Numbered from the stretch's first letter, positions 17,171-25,841 are shown. The stretch: 64,000 nucleotides of DNA from Crassaminicella thermophila (GCF_008152325.1 NZ_CP042243.1:687026-751025); one strand, 5' to 3'. Translations and numbers: made by a program. The notes: generated by a model from the sequence alone, not told the origin.

Positions 17171-18121
17171 ATGAGCAATAATAAGGCAACTAAAATAGAA
17201 AGAAAAGCATTCATATTCAATATACAAAAATACAATATGTATGATGGACCTGGAGTAAGAACACTAGTGTTTTTTAAAGGATGTCCATTGCGTTGTAAGT
17301 GGTGTTCGAATCCTGAAGGATTAGAACGGAAATATCAAGTTATGTTTAAAAGAGGATTATGTATTGATTGTGGTGCTTGTGTCTCTGTTTGCCCAGTTGG
17401 AATTCATACTATTAATAACGAAGGAAAGCATGTAGTAAATCATAGTATTGATTGTCTAGGGTGTAGTAAGTGTGAGGAAGTTTGTAAAGAATCTGCATTA
17501 TCGATTGTGGGAGATATAAAAACTGTTTCTGAGCTTTTGGAAATTATAGAAGAGGACAAAGATTTTTATGATGTTTCAGGTGGAGGTGTCACTCTAGGTG
17601 GTGGTGAGGTAACGATGCAGGCAGAATTTGCTGCAAATCTCCTTATGGCTTGTAAGCAGGAAGGAATAAATACAGCCATTGAAACCTGTGGCTATGCAAA
17701 GCTTGAATCTATACTTAAAATTGCAGAATTTACTGATTTATTTCTTTATGATTTAAAGCATATCGATTCTGATATGCATTATAAGCTAACAGGAGTTCGT
17801 AATGAGCGAATTTTAAAAAACCTAAAGGAACTGCTTCGTCGTAGGTATAACGTAAAAATAAGAATGCCACTTTTAAAAGGTGTAAATGATAGCCAAGATG
17901 ATATTAAGCGAGTGATTGATTTTTTAATGCCTTATCGTGACTACAAAAATTTTAAGGGTATAGATTTACTACCATATCATAAATTGGGTGTAAATAAATA
18001 CAAGCAGTTGGGTATGGAATATCAAATAAAAGAAGATCCAAAATTAAGCAATTATGAATTAGAAATCATTGAAAGTTGGATTAAGGAATATGATTTTCCA
18101 GTTTCGATTATAAGACATTGA
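17171..18121 (+). CDS. cutD: Glycyl radical activating enzyme CutD
   Basis: About 316 residues. A radical SAM enzyme that installs the glycyl radical on CutC. The radical SAM cluster motif is CPLRCKWC (Cys38, Cys42, Cys45) after YDGPGVRTLVFFKG; two ferredoxin-type clusters follow (CIDCGACVSVCPVG and CLGCSKCEEVCKE, within residues 70-110), and GGGVTLGGGEVTMQ is the SAM-binding GGE motif. These are standard for activases of the CutD/PflD type. It is separated from cutC by 91 bases that hold a hairpin. It acts in the cytosol or at the assembling compartment before CutC is enclosed. Confidence 0.95.
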   Translation: MSNNKATKIERKAFIFNIQKYNMYDGPGVRTLVFFKGCPLRCKWCSNPEGLERKYQVMFKRGLCIDCGACVSVCPVGIHTINNEGKHVVNHSIDCLGCSKCEEVCKESALSIVGDIKTVSELLEIIEEDKDFYDVSGGGVTLGGGEVTMQAEFAANLLMACKQEGINTAIETCGYAKLESILKIAEFTDLFLYDLKHIDSDMHYKLTGVRNERILKNLKELLRRRYNVKIRMPLLKGVNDSQDDIKRVIDFLMPYRDYKNFKGIDLLPYHKLGVNKYKQLGMEYQIKEDPKLSNYELEIIESWIKEYDFPVSIIRH

Positions 18122-18151
18122 TAAATTTAAATAGATTGTGAGGTAAAGTTT

Positions 18152-18505
18152 ATGGGAGCTGTTAGTGAAAAACCTATACAACGTGTCATAGAAGAATCAG
18201 TACCTGGAAAACAGGTTACAATTGCTCATGTTATTGCATCTCCTACTTATGATATATATGAACGCTTAGGAATAGATGATAAAGGTGCAATTGGAATTTT
18301 AACAATAACTCCGTATGAAACGGCTATTATTGCAGCTGATGTTGCAACGAAGGCTGCGGATGTTGAAATAGGATTTCTTGATCGATTTACCGGATCTTTG
18401 ATTATCACTGGTGATGTAGATTCTGTTGAGACAGCACTTCATGCAGTAAATGACACTTTGAAAAGTCTATTAGATTTCACTACAGCCCCTATTACAAGAA
18501 CATGA
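18152..18505 (+). CDS. Circularly permuted BMC shell protein (EutS/PduU/CutR type)
   Basis: A 117-residue BMC-domain protein with secondary structure permuted as in EutS and PduU: an N-terminal strand pair ([21 protein letters not shown]) precedes [31 protein letters not shown] and [15 protein letters not shown]. Permuted hexamers carry an N-terminal beta-barrel over the pore, and EutS members can bend hexamers at facet edges. The last four bases overlap the EutP-like gene (ATGA), so translation is coupled. Confidence 0.92.
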   Translation: MGAVSEKPIQRVIEESVPGKQVTIAHVIASPTYDIYERLGIDDKGAIGILTITPYETAIIAADVATKAADVEIGFLDRFTGSLIITGDVDSVETALHAVNDTLKSLLDFTTAPITRT

Positions 18506-18948
18506 GAAAGAAAAGAGTAATGGTAATTGGACCTACACAATGTGGAAAGACCTCATTAGTTAATGCATTAAATGATTATAATGGTCCACTTAGAAAAACA
18601 CAGGATATTATCTATGGAAAAAATACAATAGATGTTCCCGGCTCTTATATTGAAAACACATGGATGTACAAACACTTAATTGCTGTATCGCAGGATGCAT
18701 CTTATGTTTTAATACTAATAGATCAGTCAAGATGTGATAATGTGTATTCTCCTGGTTTTGCAAAGGCTTTTAGATGTCCAGTAATTGGAGTAATAACTAA
18801 AATTGATTTAATGAAAGAAAATGAAGAATTGTGTTATAAACAATTAAAGAAGATAGGAGTAGAGGAGCCTTATTACAGGATAAGTGCTTTAAGAGGAATA
18901 GGTATTAAAGCATTAAAAGAATATTTGTTTTCAAGACAAGAAAAGTAA
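18502..18948 (+). CDS. EutP/PduV-like small GTPase
   Basis: About 148 residues. A P-loop GTPase with Walker [10 protein letters not shown] (residues 10-18), switch region, DVPGSYIEN in place of DxxG, and ITKIDLM, the T/NKxD guanine-binding motif. EutP and PduV are accessory proteins of ethanolamine and propanediol compartments; PduV has been linked to compartment positioning, and EutP has been reported with acetate kinase activity in Salmonella-type systems. Overlaps the shell gene upstream by four bases. Here its job is uncertain: dynamics or acetyl phosphate use are both possible. Confidence 0.88.
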   Translation: MRKKRVMVIGPTQCGKTSLVNALNDYNGPLRKTQDIIYGKNTIDVPGSYIENTWMYKHLIAVSQDASYVLILIDQSRCDNVYSPGFAKAFRCPVIGVITKIDLMKENEELCYKQLKKIGVEEPYYRISALRGIGIKALKEYLFSRQEK

Positions 18949-18960
18949 AGAGGGATAGAT

Positions 18961-19626
18961 ATGAAATTTATAACTGAAGAAGGCTTACGGGAATTATTTA
19001 GAAAAGAACCTTTTACTACTTATGAGATAGAAGTAGGTCAAAGGCTTACACCAGGAGCGCGTCAGTTTTTAAGAGATCGAGGTATAAATATAATCGATGA
19101 TGGTCCTATTATAACAAGTACTGAAGGGGTACAGTCTAAAGAGCTAAAAATGATGAAAAATTGGAAAAAGAAAATGTTTTATTCTAGGATGAAGTCAATT
19201 GAAGCATTATTTCTTATTACTGCAGAAGACATTTTAAGTAGAGATATTTTTTTAGCTCAAAGTGTTATAAATTTAGGAAAACAATTTTCAACAATTAAAA
19301 ATGCTATAGAGGAAAAGAATACGACTGAAACATTTTGTTGTAAGGAATGCAGTGGGATAAAGGCGGATAATTTTTCTGATAATTTAGGTGACTGCTTTGA
19401 AATTACAGAGTTTCATATACAACTAAAAAAAGGTAGAGATATCATTATTCTGCATAGGCTACGTTGCGCTCTTAGAGAGCTAGAGCCTTTTATTTTAGAA
19501 CTATTTGAGGATAATGATAATGAATTTTGTAAAGAGGTTATTGGGAAGGTTAATCAGAGTATTAATACCTTATCCCAAATAATCTGTTCTATTGTTGGAG
19601 GTAAAATATGTCAGAGAAAAAATTAA
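18961..19626 (+). CDS. EutT-like cobalamin adenosyltransferase homologue
   Basis: About 221 residues. The N-terminus (MKFITEEGLRELFR, then VGQRLTPGARQFLRDRGI) closely resembles EutT, the metal-dependent ATP:corrinoid adenosyltransferase of ethanolamine loci; the LTPxAR motif is typical. A CCxxC motif is present (Cys126, Cys127, Cys130), similar to the metal-binding CCxxC of EutT but with its His neighbour not obvious. C-terminal helices (HRLRCALRELEPFILELF) fit the EutT bundle. No B12-dependent enzyme is encoded here, since CutC is B12-independent, so its retention is odd. The last 19 bases overlap the EutJ-like gene. Confidence 0.7.
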   Translation: MKFITEEGLRELFRKEPFTTYEIEVGQRLTPGARQFLRDRGINIIDDGPIITSTEGVQSKELKMMKNWKKKMFYSRMKSIEALFLITAEDILSRDIFLAQSVINLGKQFSTIKNAIEEKNTTETFCCKECSGIKADNFSDNLGDCFEITEFHIQLKKGRDIIILHRLRCALRELEPFILELFEDNDNEFCKEVIGKVNQSINTLSQIICSIVGGKICQRKN

Positions 19627-20453
19627 ATTATGAATACTGTGATAAGCTTGTCCGAGACTTTGAAGAAGTAGTGAAACAACCAATTGTTAGTAAATCTTCT
19701 GTTTACTATACTGGAGTAGATTTGGGTACGGCATGTGTTGTTTTAGCAGTTTTGGATGAAAATTATAAGCCAGTTGCAGGTGCATATAGATATGCAGATG
19801 TAGTTCGGGATGGTATGGTTGTAGATTATATTGGTGCAATAAAAATTGTTAGAGAGCTAAAACAGGAGCTTGAAGAAAAATTAGGAGCAGAATTAATTTA
19901 TGGAGCTGCTGCAATACCACCTGGAACAGATGCACTAGATTCAGGAGCTGTTAAAAATGTAGTTCAGGCTGCTGGTTTTGAGCTAACTAATCTTCTTGAT
20001 GAACCTACAGCAGCAAATAAAGCTCTTAAGATTCAAAATGGTGCAGTTGTAGATATAGGTGGTGGAACAACAGGAATTTCAATACTAAAGAATGGTAAAG
20101 TTGTTTATATTGCTGATGAGCCAACAGGGGGTACGCATTTTTCTTTAGTTGTTTCTGGTGCTTATAGAATGTCATTTCAAGAAGCAGAAATATATAAGAG
20201 AGATTCGAAAAATCATAAAGAGTTATTGCCAGTATTAAAGCCTGTAATTGAAAAAATCGCATCTATTATAAATCAACATATTAAGGATCATGATGTTGAT
20301 GAAATATCTTTAGTAGGTGGAACTTGCTGCCTAACAGGTATTGAAGAGATTATAGAAAAAAAGACAGGCATTTTTACACATAAACCTAAAAACCCTATGT
20401 TTGTAACTCCTTTAGGAATAGCACTTAGTTGTACAAAAGAGATTATAGAATAG
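19608..20453 (+). CDS. EutJ-like Hsp70/actin-fold chaperone
   Basis: About 281 residues with an actin/Hsp70 ATPase fold: GVDLGTACVVLAVLDE (phosphate 1), YGAAAIPPGTD, LLDEPTAANKAL, VVDIGGGTTGISILKNGK (phosphate 2), and LVGGTCCLTGIEEII (adenosine loop). This is the EutJ family, found in ethanolamine and glycyl-radical microcompartment loci and thought to act as a chaperone for core enzymes. Its ATG is inside the end of the EutT-like gene, giving an overlap of 19 bases and coupled translation. Confidence 0.9.
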   Translation: MSEKKLNYEYCDKLVRDFEEVVKQPIVSKSSVYYTGVDLGTACVVLAVLDENYKPVAGAYRYADVVRDGMVVDYIGAIKIVRELKQELEEKLGAELIYGAAAIPPGTDALDSGAVKNVVQAAGFELTNLLDEPTAANKALKIQNGAVVDIGGGTTGISILKNGKVVYIADEPTGGTHFSLVVSGAYRMSFQEAEIYKRDSKNHKELLPVLKPVIEKIASIINQHIKDHDVDEISLVGGTCCLTGIEEIIEKKTGIFTHKPKNPMFVTPLGIALSCTKEIIE

Positions 20454-20466
20454 GGGATGCTTGGTT

Positions 20467-20772
20467 ATGGAATTTAGAATTATAAAATCCCCATCAAAGG
20501 GCACAATTGATATTCTTATGAAACGACTGGGAATAAATGTTAGTAATGACTTAAGTTGTGTTGGTGCGATTGGTTTGGTTCAGGGAAGAATGATAGATAT
20601 GATTTGTGCAGTTGATATTGCAGAGAAGGCTGTTGATGTTACAGTATCAGATATTAAAGGGAGTTGTCCACAAAATATGATTATGATAGCAATTTTTGGT
20701 GACACGGCTTCTGTTGAGTCAGCTATTTTAGAGATTAAGTGCAATTTAAAAAAGGAGAAAGCAATATGTTAA
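20467..20772 (+). CDS. Second circularly permuted BMC shell protein (CutR/EutS-like)
   Basis: About 101 residues. FRIIKSPSKGTIDILMKRLG forms the extra N-terminal segment, followed by CVGAIGLVQGRMIDMICAVDIAEKAVDV and MIMIAIFGDTASVESAI: the permuted BMC arrangement seen also at 18152, but highly divergent from it. I use ATG 20467, 9 bases after AGGGGA, rather than TTG 20461. It lies before the EutN gene, and its final codons overlap that start by 7 bases. Two distinct permuted proteins in one locus suggest different sites in the shell. Confidence 0.82.
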   Translation: MEFRIIKSPSKGTIDILMKRLGINVSNDLSCVGAIGLVQGRMIDMICAVDIAEKAVDVTVSDIKGSCPQNMIMIAIFGDTASVESAILEIKCNLKKEKAIC

Positions 20773-21026
20773 CAGCAAGATTAATTGATAATATATGGGC
20801 AACTAGAAAAGTAGATTTGCTAAATGGATTTAAATTTATGCTAGCAGAAGTAATTGGTGGTACTGGTAGCGGTCAGCACTTAGTAGTTATAGATATTATT
20901 GGTGCTGGCATTGGAGATAGAGTTATTGTTTGCACAGGCTCAGCAGCTCGAAGAATGTTAGGCAATGATGATATTCCAGTTGATGCAGCTGTTGTTGGAA
21001 TTATCGATGAAGATTGCAATTTTTAA
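20766..21026 (+). CDS. BMC-P (EutN/CcmL) pentamer shell vertex protein
   Basis: About 86 residues. A pentameric vertex protein that closes the twelve corners of the shell. Signatures: MLTARLIDNIWATRK at the N-terminus, FMLAEVIGG, VVIDIIGAGIGDRVIVCTGSAAR and VDAAVVGIID. ATG 20766 is chosen because AAGGAG is 7-13 bases upstream; an in-frame ATG at 20739 lies inside the preceding gene ahead of this ribosome site. It is the only pentamer gene in the locus, as expected, since few copies are needed. Confidence 0.93.
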   Translation: MLTARLIDNIWATRKVDLLNGFKFMLAEVIGGTGSGQHLVVIDIIGAGIGDRVIVCTGSAARRMLGNDDIPVDAAVVGIIDEDCNF

Positions 21027-21046
21027 TAAATTCAGGAGGTAGAAGA

Positions 21047-22375
21047 ATGAATCTTCTTGATATTGTAAGAGAAGCCGGTGTTATTGGTGCAGGAGGGGCA
21101 GGGTTTCCTACCCATGCAAAACTTGCATCAAAGGCTGAATATATACTTCTTAACGGAGCTGAATGTGAACCATTATTGAGGGTGGATCAACAGCTTATGG
21201 AGTTGTTTGCAGATGAAATTATAAAGGGATTTGAAGCAGCAGGAAAATTTGTTTGTGCAAGTAAAGCGATTATAGGTATAAAAGGAAAGCATAAAAAAGT
21301 AATTTCTATATTACGTGAAAGAATAAAAGCACTTCAGGTAGGAGATTTTATTGAAGTTAAAGAACTACCAGATATTTATCCAGCAGGTGATGAGCAGGTA
21401 TTAGTTTATGAACTAACAGGTAGAGTTGTTCCAGAAGCAGGTATTCCAATTCAAGTTGGATGTGTAGTGTTAAATTCAGAAACTGCATTAAACATATACT
21501 ATGCATCTATTAAAGAACCAGTTACGCAAAAATATATAACAATTGCAGGAGATATTCCGAAAGCTTTAACAGTAAAGGTTCCAATAGGTACACCTATTAT
21601 AGATGTATTAAAGTTAAGTGGTATTGAAAACTTTGAGAACTATGCAGTTATAGATGGAGGGCCTATGATGGGGCCTATTATGAGCAACTTAGATGGATAT
21701 GTTAATAAGAAAAACAAGGGATTTGTAATTTTGAAAAAGGATCATTATCTAATAAGAAAGAAATCTATCAGCTTAGAACAAGCAAAAAGAGTTAATAAAT
21801 CTGCTTGTGCCCAGTGCCGTATGTGTACAGACCTTTGTCCACGTTACCTTCTTGGACATGAAGTACAGCCACATAAGATGATGCGTGCTTTAAATTATAA
21901 ACTAATAGATATTGAAAATCAAAAAATTGCACAGCTATGTTGTCAGTGTAATTTATGTGAATTGTTTTCATGTCCAGCAGGACTTAATCCTAAATCTGCA
22001 AATCTTTACTTTAAAGGTAAATTAGCAGAGCAAAATATAAGATATAAACCAAACAAGTCAGAATTTATAGCTCGTAAAAGTAGAGAATATCGTTTAATTC
22101 CAAGCAAACGCCTTATCGCTAGGTTAGGTTTATATAAATTTGACAAACCAGCTCCTATGACAGAAGTTGAATTAAAACCAGAACTGGTATATATATCGAC
22201 AAATCAGCATATAGGAGCACCTGCAGTTTCTGTTGTTTCTGTTGGTGATTATGTTGAGATAGGCCAACAAATAGGTAAAATTCCAGAAGGTAGCTTAGGT
22301 GCGACTATACATGCAAGTATTTCAGGAAAAGTAGTTGCAATCGAAAATGATTTTATTGTAATAAGGAGGGGCTAA
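21047..22375 (+). CDS. PduS/RnfC-like flavin and Fe-S reductase
   Basis: About 442 residues. N-terminal RnfC-like NADH/FMN domain (AGVIGAGGAGFPTHAKL, LLNGAECEPLLRVDQ), then an SLBB region, then two [4Fe-4S] motifs, CAQCRMCTDLCP and CCQCNLCELFSCP, and a C-terminal barrel-like domain (SVGDYVEIGQQIGKIPEG, a biotinyl-like hammerhead). PduS in propanediol compartments reduces cobalamin; in loci without B12 enzymes homologues are thought to reoxidise NADH through a shell Fe-S centre. AGGAGGTAGAAG precedes ATG 21047; upstream in-frame ATG 21014 lies before that site. A PduT-like partner follows directly. Confidence 0.9.
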   Translation: MNLLDIVREAGVIGAGGAGFPTHAKLASKAEYILLNGAECEPLLRVDQQLMELFADEIIKGFEAAGKFVCASKAIIGIKGKHKKVISILRERIKALQVGDFIEVKELPDIYPAGDEQVLVYELTGRVVPEAGIPIQVGCVVLNSETALNIYYASIKEPVTQKYITIAGDIPKALTVKVPIGTPIIDVLKLSGIENFENYAVIDGGPMMGPIMSNLDGYVNKKNKGFVILKKDHYLIRKKSISLEQAKRVNKSACAQCRMCTDLCPRYLLGHEVQPHKMMRALNYKLIDIENQKIAQLCCQCNLCELFSCPAGLNPKSANLYFKGKLAEQNIRYKPNKSEFIARKSREYRLIPSKRLIARLGLYKFDKPAPMTEVELKPELVYISTNQHIGAPAVSVVSVGDYVEIGQQIGKIPEGSLGATIHASISGKVVAIENDFIVIRRG

Positions 22376-22376
22376 T

Positions 22377-22925
22377 ATGTCAAAAGCAATCGGTATGGTT
22401 GAGTTAATAAGTATTGCACGTGGAATATATGCAGCAGACCAAATGGTAAAAGTTTCTGATGTGGAAATAGTCACAGCTAGTTCTACTTGTCCTGGTAAAT
22501 ATATTGCGATCGTTCATGGGGATGTTGCATCAGTTAATGATTCAGTAAGCATTGGAGAAAGAGTGGCAGAAGAATATTTGGTTGATTCAATAGTTATACC
22601 AAATGTTAGTCCTCAGATATTTCCAGCAATTACAGGTGCAACTATGCCAGATGGTATTCAGGCTTTAGGAATTATGGAGTCTTTTTCTCAAGCGACTATG
22701 ATTATTGCAGCTGATGCAATACTTAAGGCAGCAAAGTTACAGCCAATAGAGTTACGTTTGGGGAATGGACTAGGAGGCAAATCATTCTTTACTTTCACTG
22801 GTGACGTAGCAGCAGTTGAAGCTGGTGTTGAAGCAGGAAAGGCTATTGCAAAGGAGAAGGGGCTTTTAGTAAATTCAGAGATTATACCTTCTCCATCAGA
22901 TGAATTGGTAGAATCTTTGTTCTAA
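22377..22925 (+). CDS. BMC-T tandem shell protein, PduT-like with Cys38
   Basis: About 182 residues containing two BMC domains (residues 3-90: AIGMVELISIARGIYAADQM; residues 95-180: ALGIMESFSQATMIIAADAI). Domain order and the motif STCPGKY with Cys at position 38 match PduT, where three Cys38 residues of a trimer hold a [4Fe-4S] cluster in the pore. It begins 2 bases after the PduS-like gene. Together they could pass electrons across the shell. Confidence 0.93.
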   Translation: MSKAIGMVELISIARGIYAADQMVKVSDVEIVTASSTCPGKYIAIVHGDVASVNDSVSIGERVAEEYLVDSIVIPNVSPQIFPAITGATMPDGIQALGIMESFSQATMIIAADAILKAAKLQPIELRLGNGLGGKSFFTFTGDVAAVEAGVEAGKAIAKEKGLLVNSEIIPSPSDELVESLF

Positions 22926-22980
22926 TACATAAGAACTTTGATATATAAATTTTAAAAATTATATGAAAGGATGTGAAAGA

Positions 22981-23664
22981 ATGAAAAGATTGATTTGCGC
23001 AAAAGATATTGAAGTTGCTAAAAAGAAAAGTGAAAAAGTAATTTATATCGACAGTAATACAATTATTACACCATCAGCAAAAGATGCAGCGGTAGCTTGT
23101 GGAATAGAGTTTTCTACAGAAGAACCTGTTTGTGAATCAAAGAATATTTGTAAAGAAAAAGTAACTGAACCATCAAAAGCTTGTGAAGGTGGGTTAGACA
23201 GTGAAATGATCTACAAGTTATTCAAGGCTATGATGGAAAAAGGACTTTTAAATGGAGTACTTGATTCAATTATTAATCCTAAGCCATATGAAGCTGAGAG
23301 TACTTGTGAGGGATTGAAGGTAGTACGTGGTAATTCAGTAAAGTTTGATGTTTTTGATACTGGAAATCCTGATGCAAAGGTATTTTATCAAGAATTAATT
23401 AGTAAAGAAGAATCTGATATGAGTGCAGGATTCTTCACTATTGATCATTCCAAATTTGACTGGGAACTGACTTATCAAGAAATTGATTATGTAATCGAAG
23501 GGACTTTGACAGTTACTATCGATGGTAAGACTTTAACAGCATATCCTGGTGATGTACTCTATATTCCGGCAGGATCAAAAGTTACTTGGGATTCTTCAGA
23601 TAAAGCTAAGATGTTTTATGTTACCTATCCAGCAAACTGGGCTGATCTAATAAGCCAAAGTTAG
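22981..23664 (+). CDS. EutQ-like cupin protein
   Basis: About 227 residues. The N-terminal part begins KRLICAKDIEVAKK, has the KVIYIDSNTIITPSAKDAA segment typical of EutQ, then a linker with several Cys, and ends with a cupin domain (residues ~120-227: FDTGNPDAKVFYQELI, YVIEGTLTVTIDGKTLTAYPGDVLYIPAGSKVTW). Salmonella EutQ has been reported to have acetate kinase activity and to help compartment assembly. It might thus turn acetyl phosphate into ATP in this locus. ATG 22981 is preferred over 22963 because AAAGGATGTG stands ahead of it. Confidence 0.85.
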   Translation: MKRLICAKDIEVAKKKSEKVIYIDSNTIITPSAKDAAVACGIEFSTEEPVCESKNICKEKVTEPSKACEGGLDSEMIYKLFKAMMEKGLLNGVLDSIINPKPYEAESTCEGLKVVRGNSVKFDVFDTGNPDAKVFYQELISKEESDMSAGFFTIDHSKFDWELTYQEIDYVIEGTLTVTIDGKTLTAYPGDVLYIPAGSKVTWDSSDKAKMFYVTYPANWADLISQS

Positions 23665-23676
23665 GAGGATTAGTTA

Positions 23677-24273
23677 ATGCAGGCACTTGGATTAATTGAA
23701 ACAAAAGGGCTTATTGCAGCTACAGAGAGTGCAGATGCTATGCTAAAGTCAGCAGATGTAAAGCTTTTAGAAAAAACGTATGTTGGAGGAGGTCTTGTTT
23801 CTATTACTGTAACTGGTGATGTTGGGGCAGTAAAAGCAGCTGTAGAGGCTGGTGTAGCGGCTGTTATGAAAATTGATGAAAAATTACTGATTTCACAACA
23901 TGTCATTCCTCGTCCGCATGAGGAATTAAATAGCATAATAACAGTAAAACCTGAAGTAGAAACACTATCTGAAGAAATTGTAACAGTTGAAAATTCAAAA
24001 ATTAATGACACTCAAGAAGAAACAAAAGCTTCTATGCAGATTAATTTTAGTAATGTGCAAAATAAGGATGTTTTAGACAAGCTAGTACTTGAATATGGCT
24101 TAGAAAAAACTATTGAAGCTCTTAAAAAATTTAAGGTTGTAGAACTTAGAAATCTAGCCCGTAAATATAAGGATTTTGGCATAACAGGAAGAAAGATTTC
24201 TAAGGCAGGAAAGAAAATTTTGATTTTAGAGTTTAGAAAATACTATGAAAGTCTTAGTAATTTAGAAAACTAA
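23677..24273 (+). CDS. BMC-H shell protein with C-terminal helical extension
   Basis: About 198 residues. Residues 1-88 form a regular BMC-H domain ([52 protein letters not shown]). After an acidic linker (~95-125) comes a ~65-residue basic helical domain: NKDVLDKLVLEYGLEKT, ALKKFKVVELRNLARKYKDFG, GRKISKAGKKILILEFRKYY. It resembles a SAP/Rho-N-like helix-extended-loop-helix module. BMC-H proteins with tails exist (PduK with Fe-S, EutK with HTH), but this tail has no cysteines. It could bind nucleic acid, or bind core enzymes. AGGAGG precedes ATG. Confidence 0.85.
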   Translation: MQALGLIETKGLIAATESADAMLKSADVKLLEKTYVGGGLVSITVTGDVGAVKAAVEAGVAAVMKIDEKLLISQHVIPRPHEELNSIITVKPEVETLSEEIVTVENSKINDTQEETKASMQINFSNVQNKDVLDKLVLEYGLEKTIEALKKFKVVELRNLARKYKDFGITGRKISKAGKKILILEFRKYYESLSNLEN

Positions 24274-24305
24274 AATACCTTTTAAAAAGAATGGAGGGGA
24301 TTTAC

Positions 24306-25841
24306 TTGGAAAATTTTGATCGTGACTTACGTTCAATACAAGAAGCAAGAAATCTTGCTAAATTAGGAAAAGTCGCTGCGAATCAAATTGCTGACTATAC
24401 TGAAGAACAAATTAATAAAATTTTATGCAATATGGTTAAAGTAGCGAAAGAAAATGCAGTCTATCTAGCTAAAATGGCTGTAGATGAAACTGGATTTGGC
24501 AAAGTTGAAGATAAGACCTATAAAAATTATATGGCATCTGTAATGCTTTATGATGCAATTAAAGATATGAAGACAATTGGTGTTATTAGAGAAGATGTAC
24601 ATCAGCAGGTGATTGATATTGCTGAACCTATGGGATTATTAATGGGTATTGTACCATCTACAAATCCAACATCTACTGCTATTTTTAAAGCAATAATTGC
24701 TATTAAATCACGCAATGGAATAGTATTTTCACCACATCCTGCAGCATTAAAATGTACACTTAAGGCTATAAGCCTAATGCACGATGCAGCAGTAGAAGCA
24801 GGAGCTCCTAAAAATATTATAAGCAGTATTTCTACACCAACTATGCAGGCTACAAATGAGTTAATGAAACACGATGATATTGCTATGATTATTGCAACTG
24901 GAGGCCCAGGAATGGTAAAGGCATCATATAGTGCAGGGAAGCCTGCTTTAGGGGTTGGTGCTGGTAATTCGCCGGCATATATTGAGAGAACTGCCAATAT
25001 TAAAAAAGCAGTTAGTAACATTATGGCAAGTAAAACTTTCGATAATGGTACTATTTGTGCATCTGAACAATCAATAATTGTAGAGGAGTGCAACCGTGAA
25101 GCTGTAGTAGCTGAGCTTAAAAAACAGGGTGGATACTTTATGACAGCAGAAGAAACTAAAAAAGTTTGTAAGCTGTTATTTAAAAATGGACATAATATGA
25201 ATTCTAAGTTTGTAGGTAGAACTCCACAAGTTATTGCAGAAGCGGCTGGAATTTCCATTCCAGAAGGAACGAGAGTTTTAATAGGGGAGCAACAAGGTGT
25301 TGGTGAGGAATATCCCTTATCATATGAAAAACTGACAACTGTTCTTGCTTTTTATACAGTGAAAGATTGGGAGGAGGCATGTGAACTTAGTATACAACTA
25401 CTTCAAAATGGTATAGGACATACTATGAGTATTCATACTGAAGATAGAGATATTGTAATGAAGTTTGCTAAAAAGCCAGCAGCTCGTATTTTAGTTAATA
25501 CAGGTGGTTCTCAAGGTGGAACTGGTGCAAGCACTGGACTTATACCTTCATTTACACTAGGTTGTGGTACATGGGGAGGAAGCTCAGTTTCTGAGAATGT
25601 TACACCAATGCACTTGATTAATATTAAAAGGGTTGCATATGGATTAAAGGACTGTGATACACTAGCTTCTGCTGATGCAGCTTTTAACTATCCTGAACTT
25701 AATAGCTATAATGATACAGGATACTGTGCAAATAGTTCTTCTTTAAATGGATTAAAAATAGATTGTAATGATAATGAAAAGCTTTTAAATTTAATTAATG
25801 AGTTAGTAAAAGCCATGAAAGGGGTCAGCAAGAATGGATAA
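24306..25841 (+). CDS. CoA-acylating acetaldehyde dehydrogenase (catalytic)
   Basis: About 511 residues. It oxidises acetaldehyde from CutC to acetyl-CoA with NAD and CoA. The catalytic motif KTFDNGTICASEQS contains Cys251 (TGT at 25056-25058); the NAD-binding parts FSPHPAALKCTLKA and GAGNSPAYIERTANI are intact. The C-terminal segment after a 40-residue linker (DNEKLLNLINELVKAMKGV) is an amphipathic helix of the kind that targets aldehyde dehydrogenases into microcompartments. TTG 24306 is chosen because GGAGGGGA lies 5 bases upstream; ATG 24291 lies before this site. Its last 8 bases overlap pduL. Compare the cysteine-less homologue at 12998. Confidence 0.94.
   Translation: MENFDRDLRSIQEARNLAKLGKVAANQIADYTEEQINKILCNMVKVAKENAVYLAKMAVDETGFGKVEDKTYKNYMASVMLYDAIKDMKTIGVIREDVHQQVIDIAEPMGLLMGIVPSTNPTSTAIFKAIIAIKSRNGIVFSPHPAALKCTLKAISLMHDAAVEAGAPKNIISSISTPTMQATNELMKHDDIAMIIATGGPGMVKASYSAGKPALGVGAGNSPAYIERTANIKKAVSNIMASKTFDNGTICASEQSIIVEECNREAVVAELKKQGGYFMTAEETKKVCKLLFKNGHNMNSKFVGRTPQVIAEAAGISIPEGTRVLIGEQQGVGEEYPLSYEKLTTVLAFYTVKDWEEACELSIQLLQNGIGHTMSIHTEDRDIVMKFAKKPAARILVNTGGSQGGTGASTGLIPSFTLGCGTWGGSSVSENVTPMHLINIKRVAYGLKDCDTLASADAAFNYPELNSYNDTGYCANSSSLNGLKIDCNDNEKLLNLINELVKAMKGVSKNG

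Noticed and set aside
24602-25258. Long open frame of 218 codons opposite the catalytic ALDH gene
   Set aside because: It lies entirely within a strong gene on the other strand, has no ribosome site, and its composition is that of an antisense reading of coding DNA.
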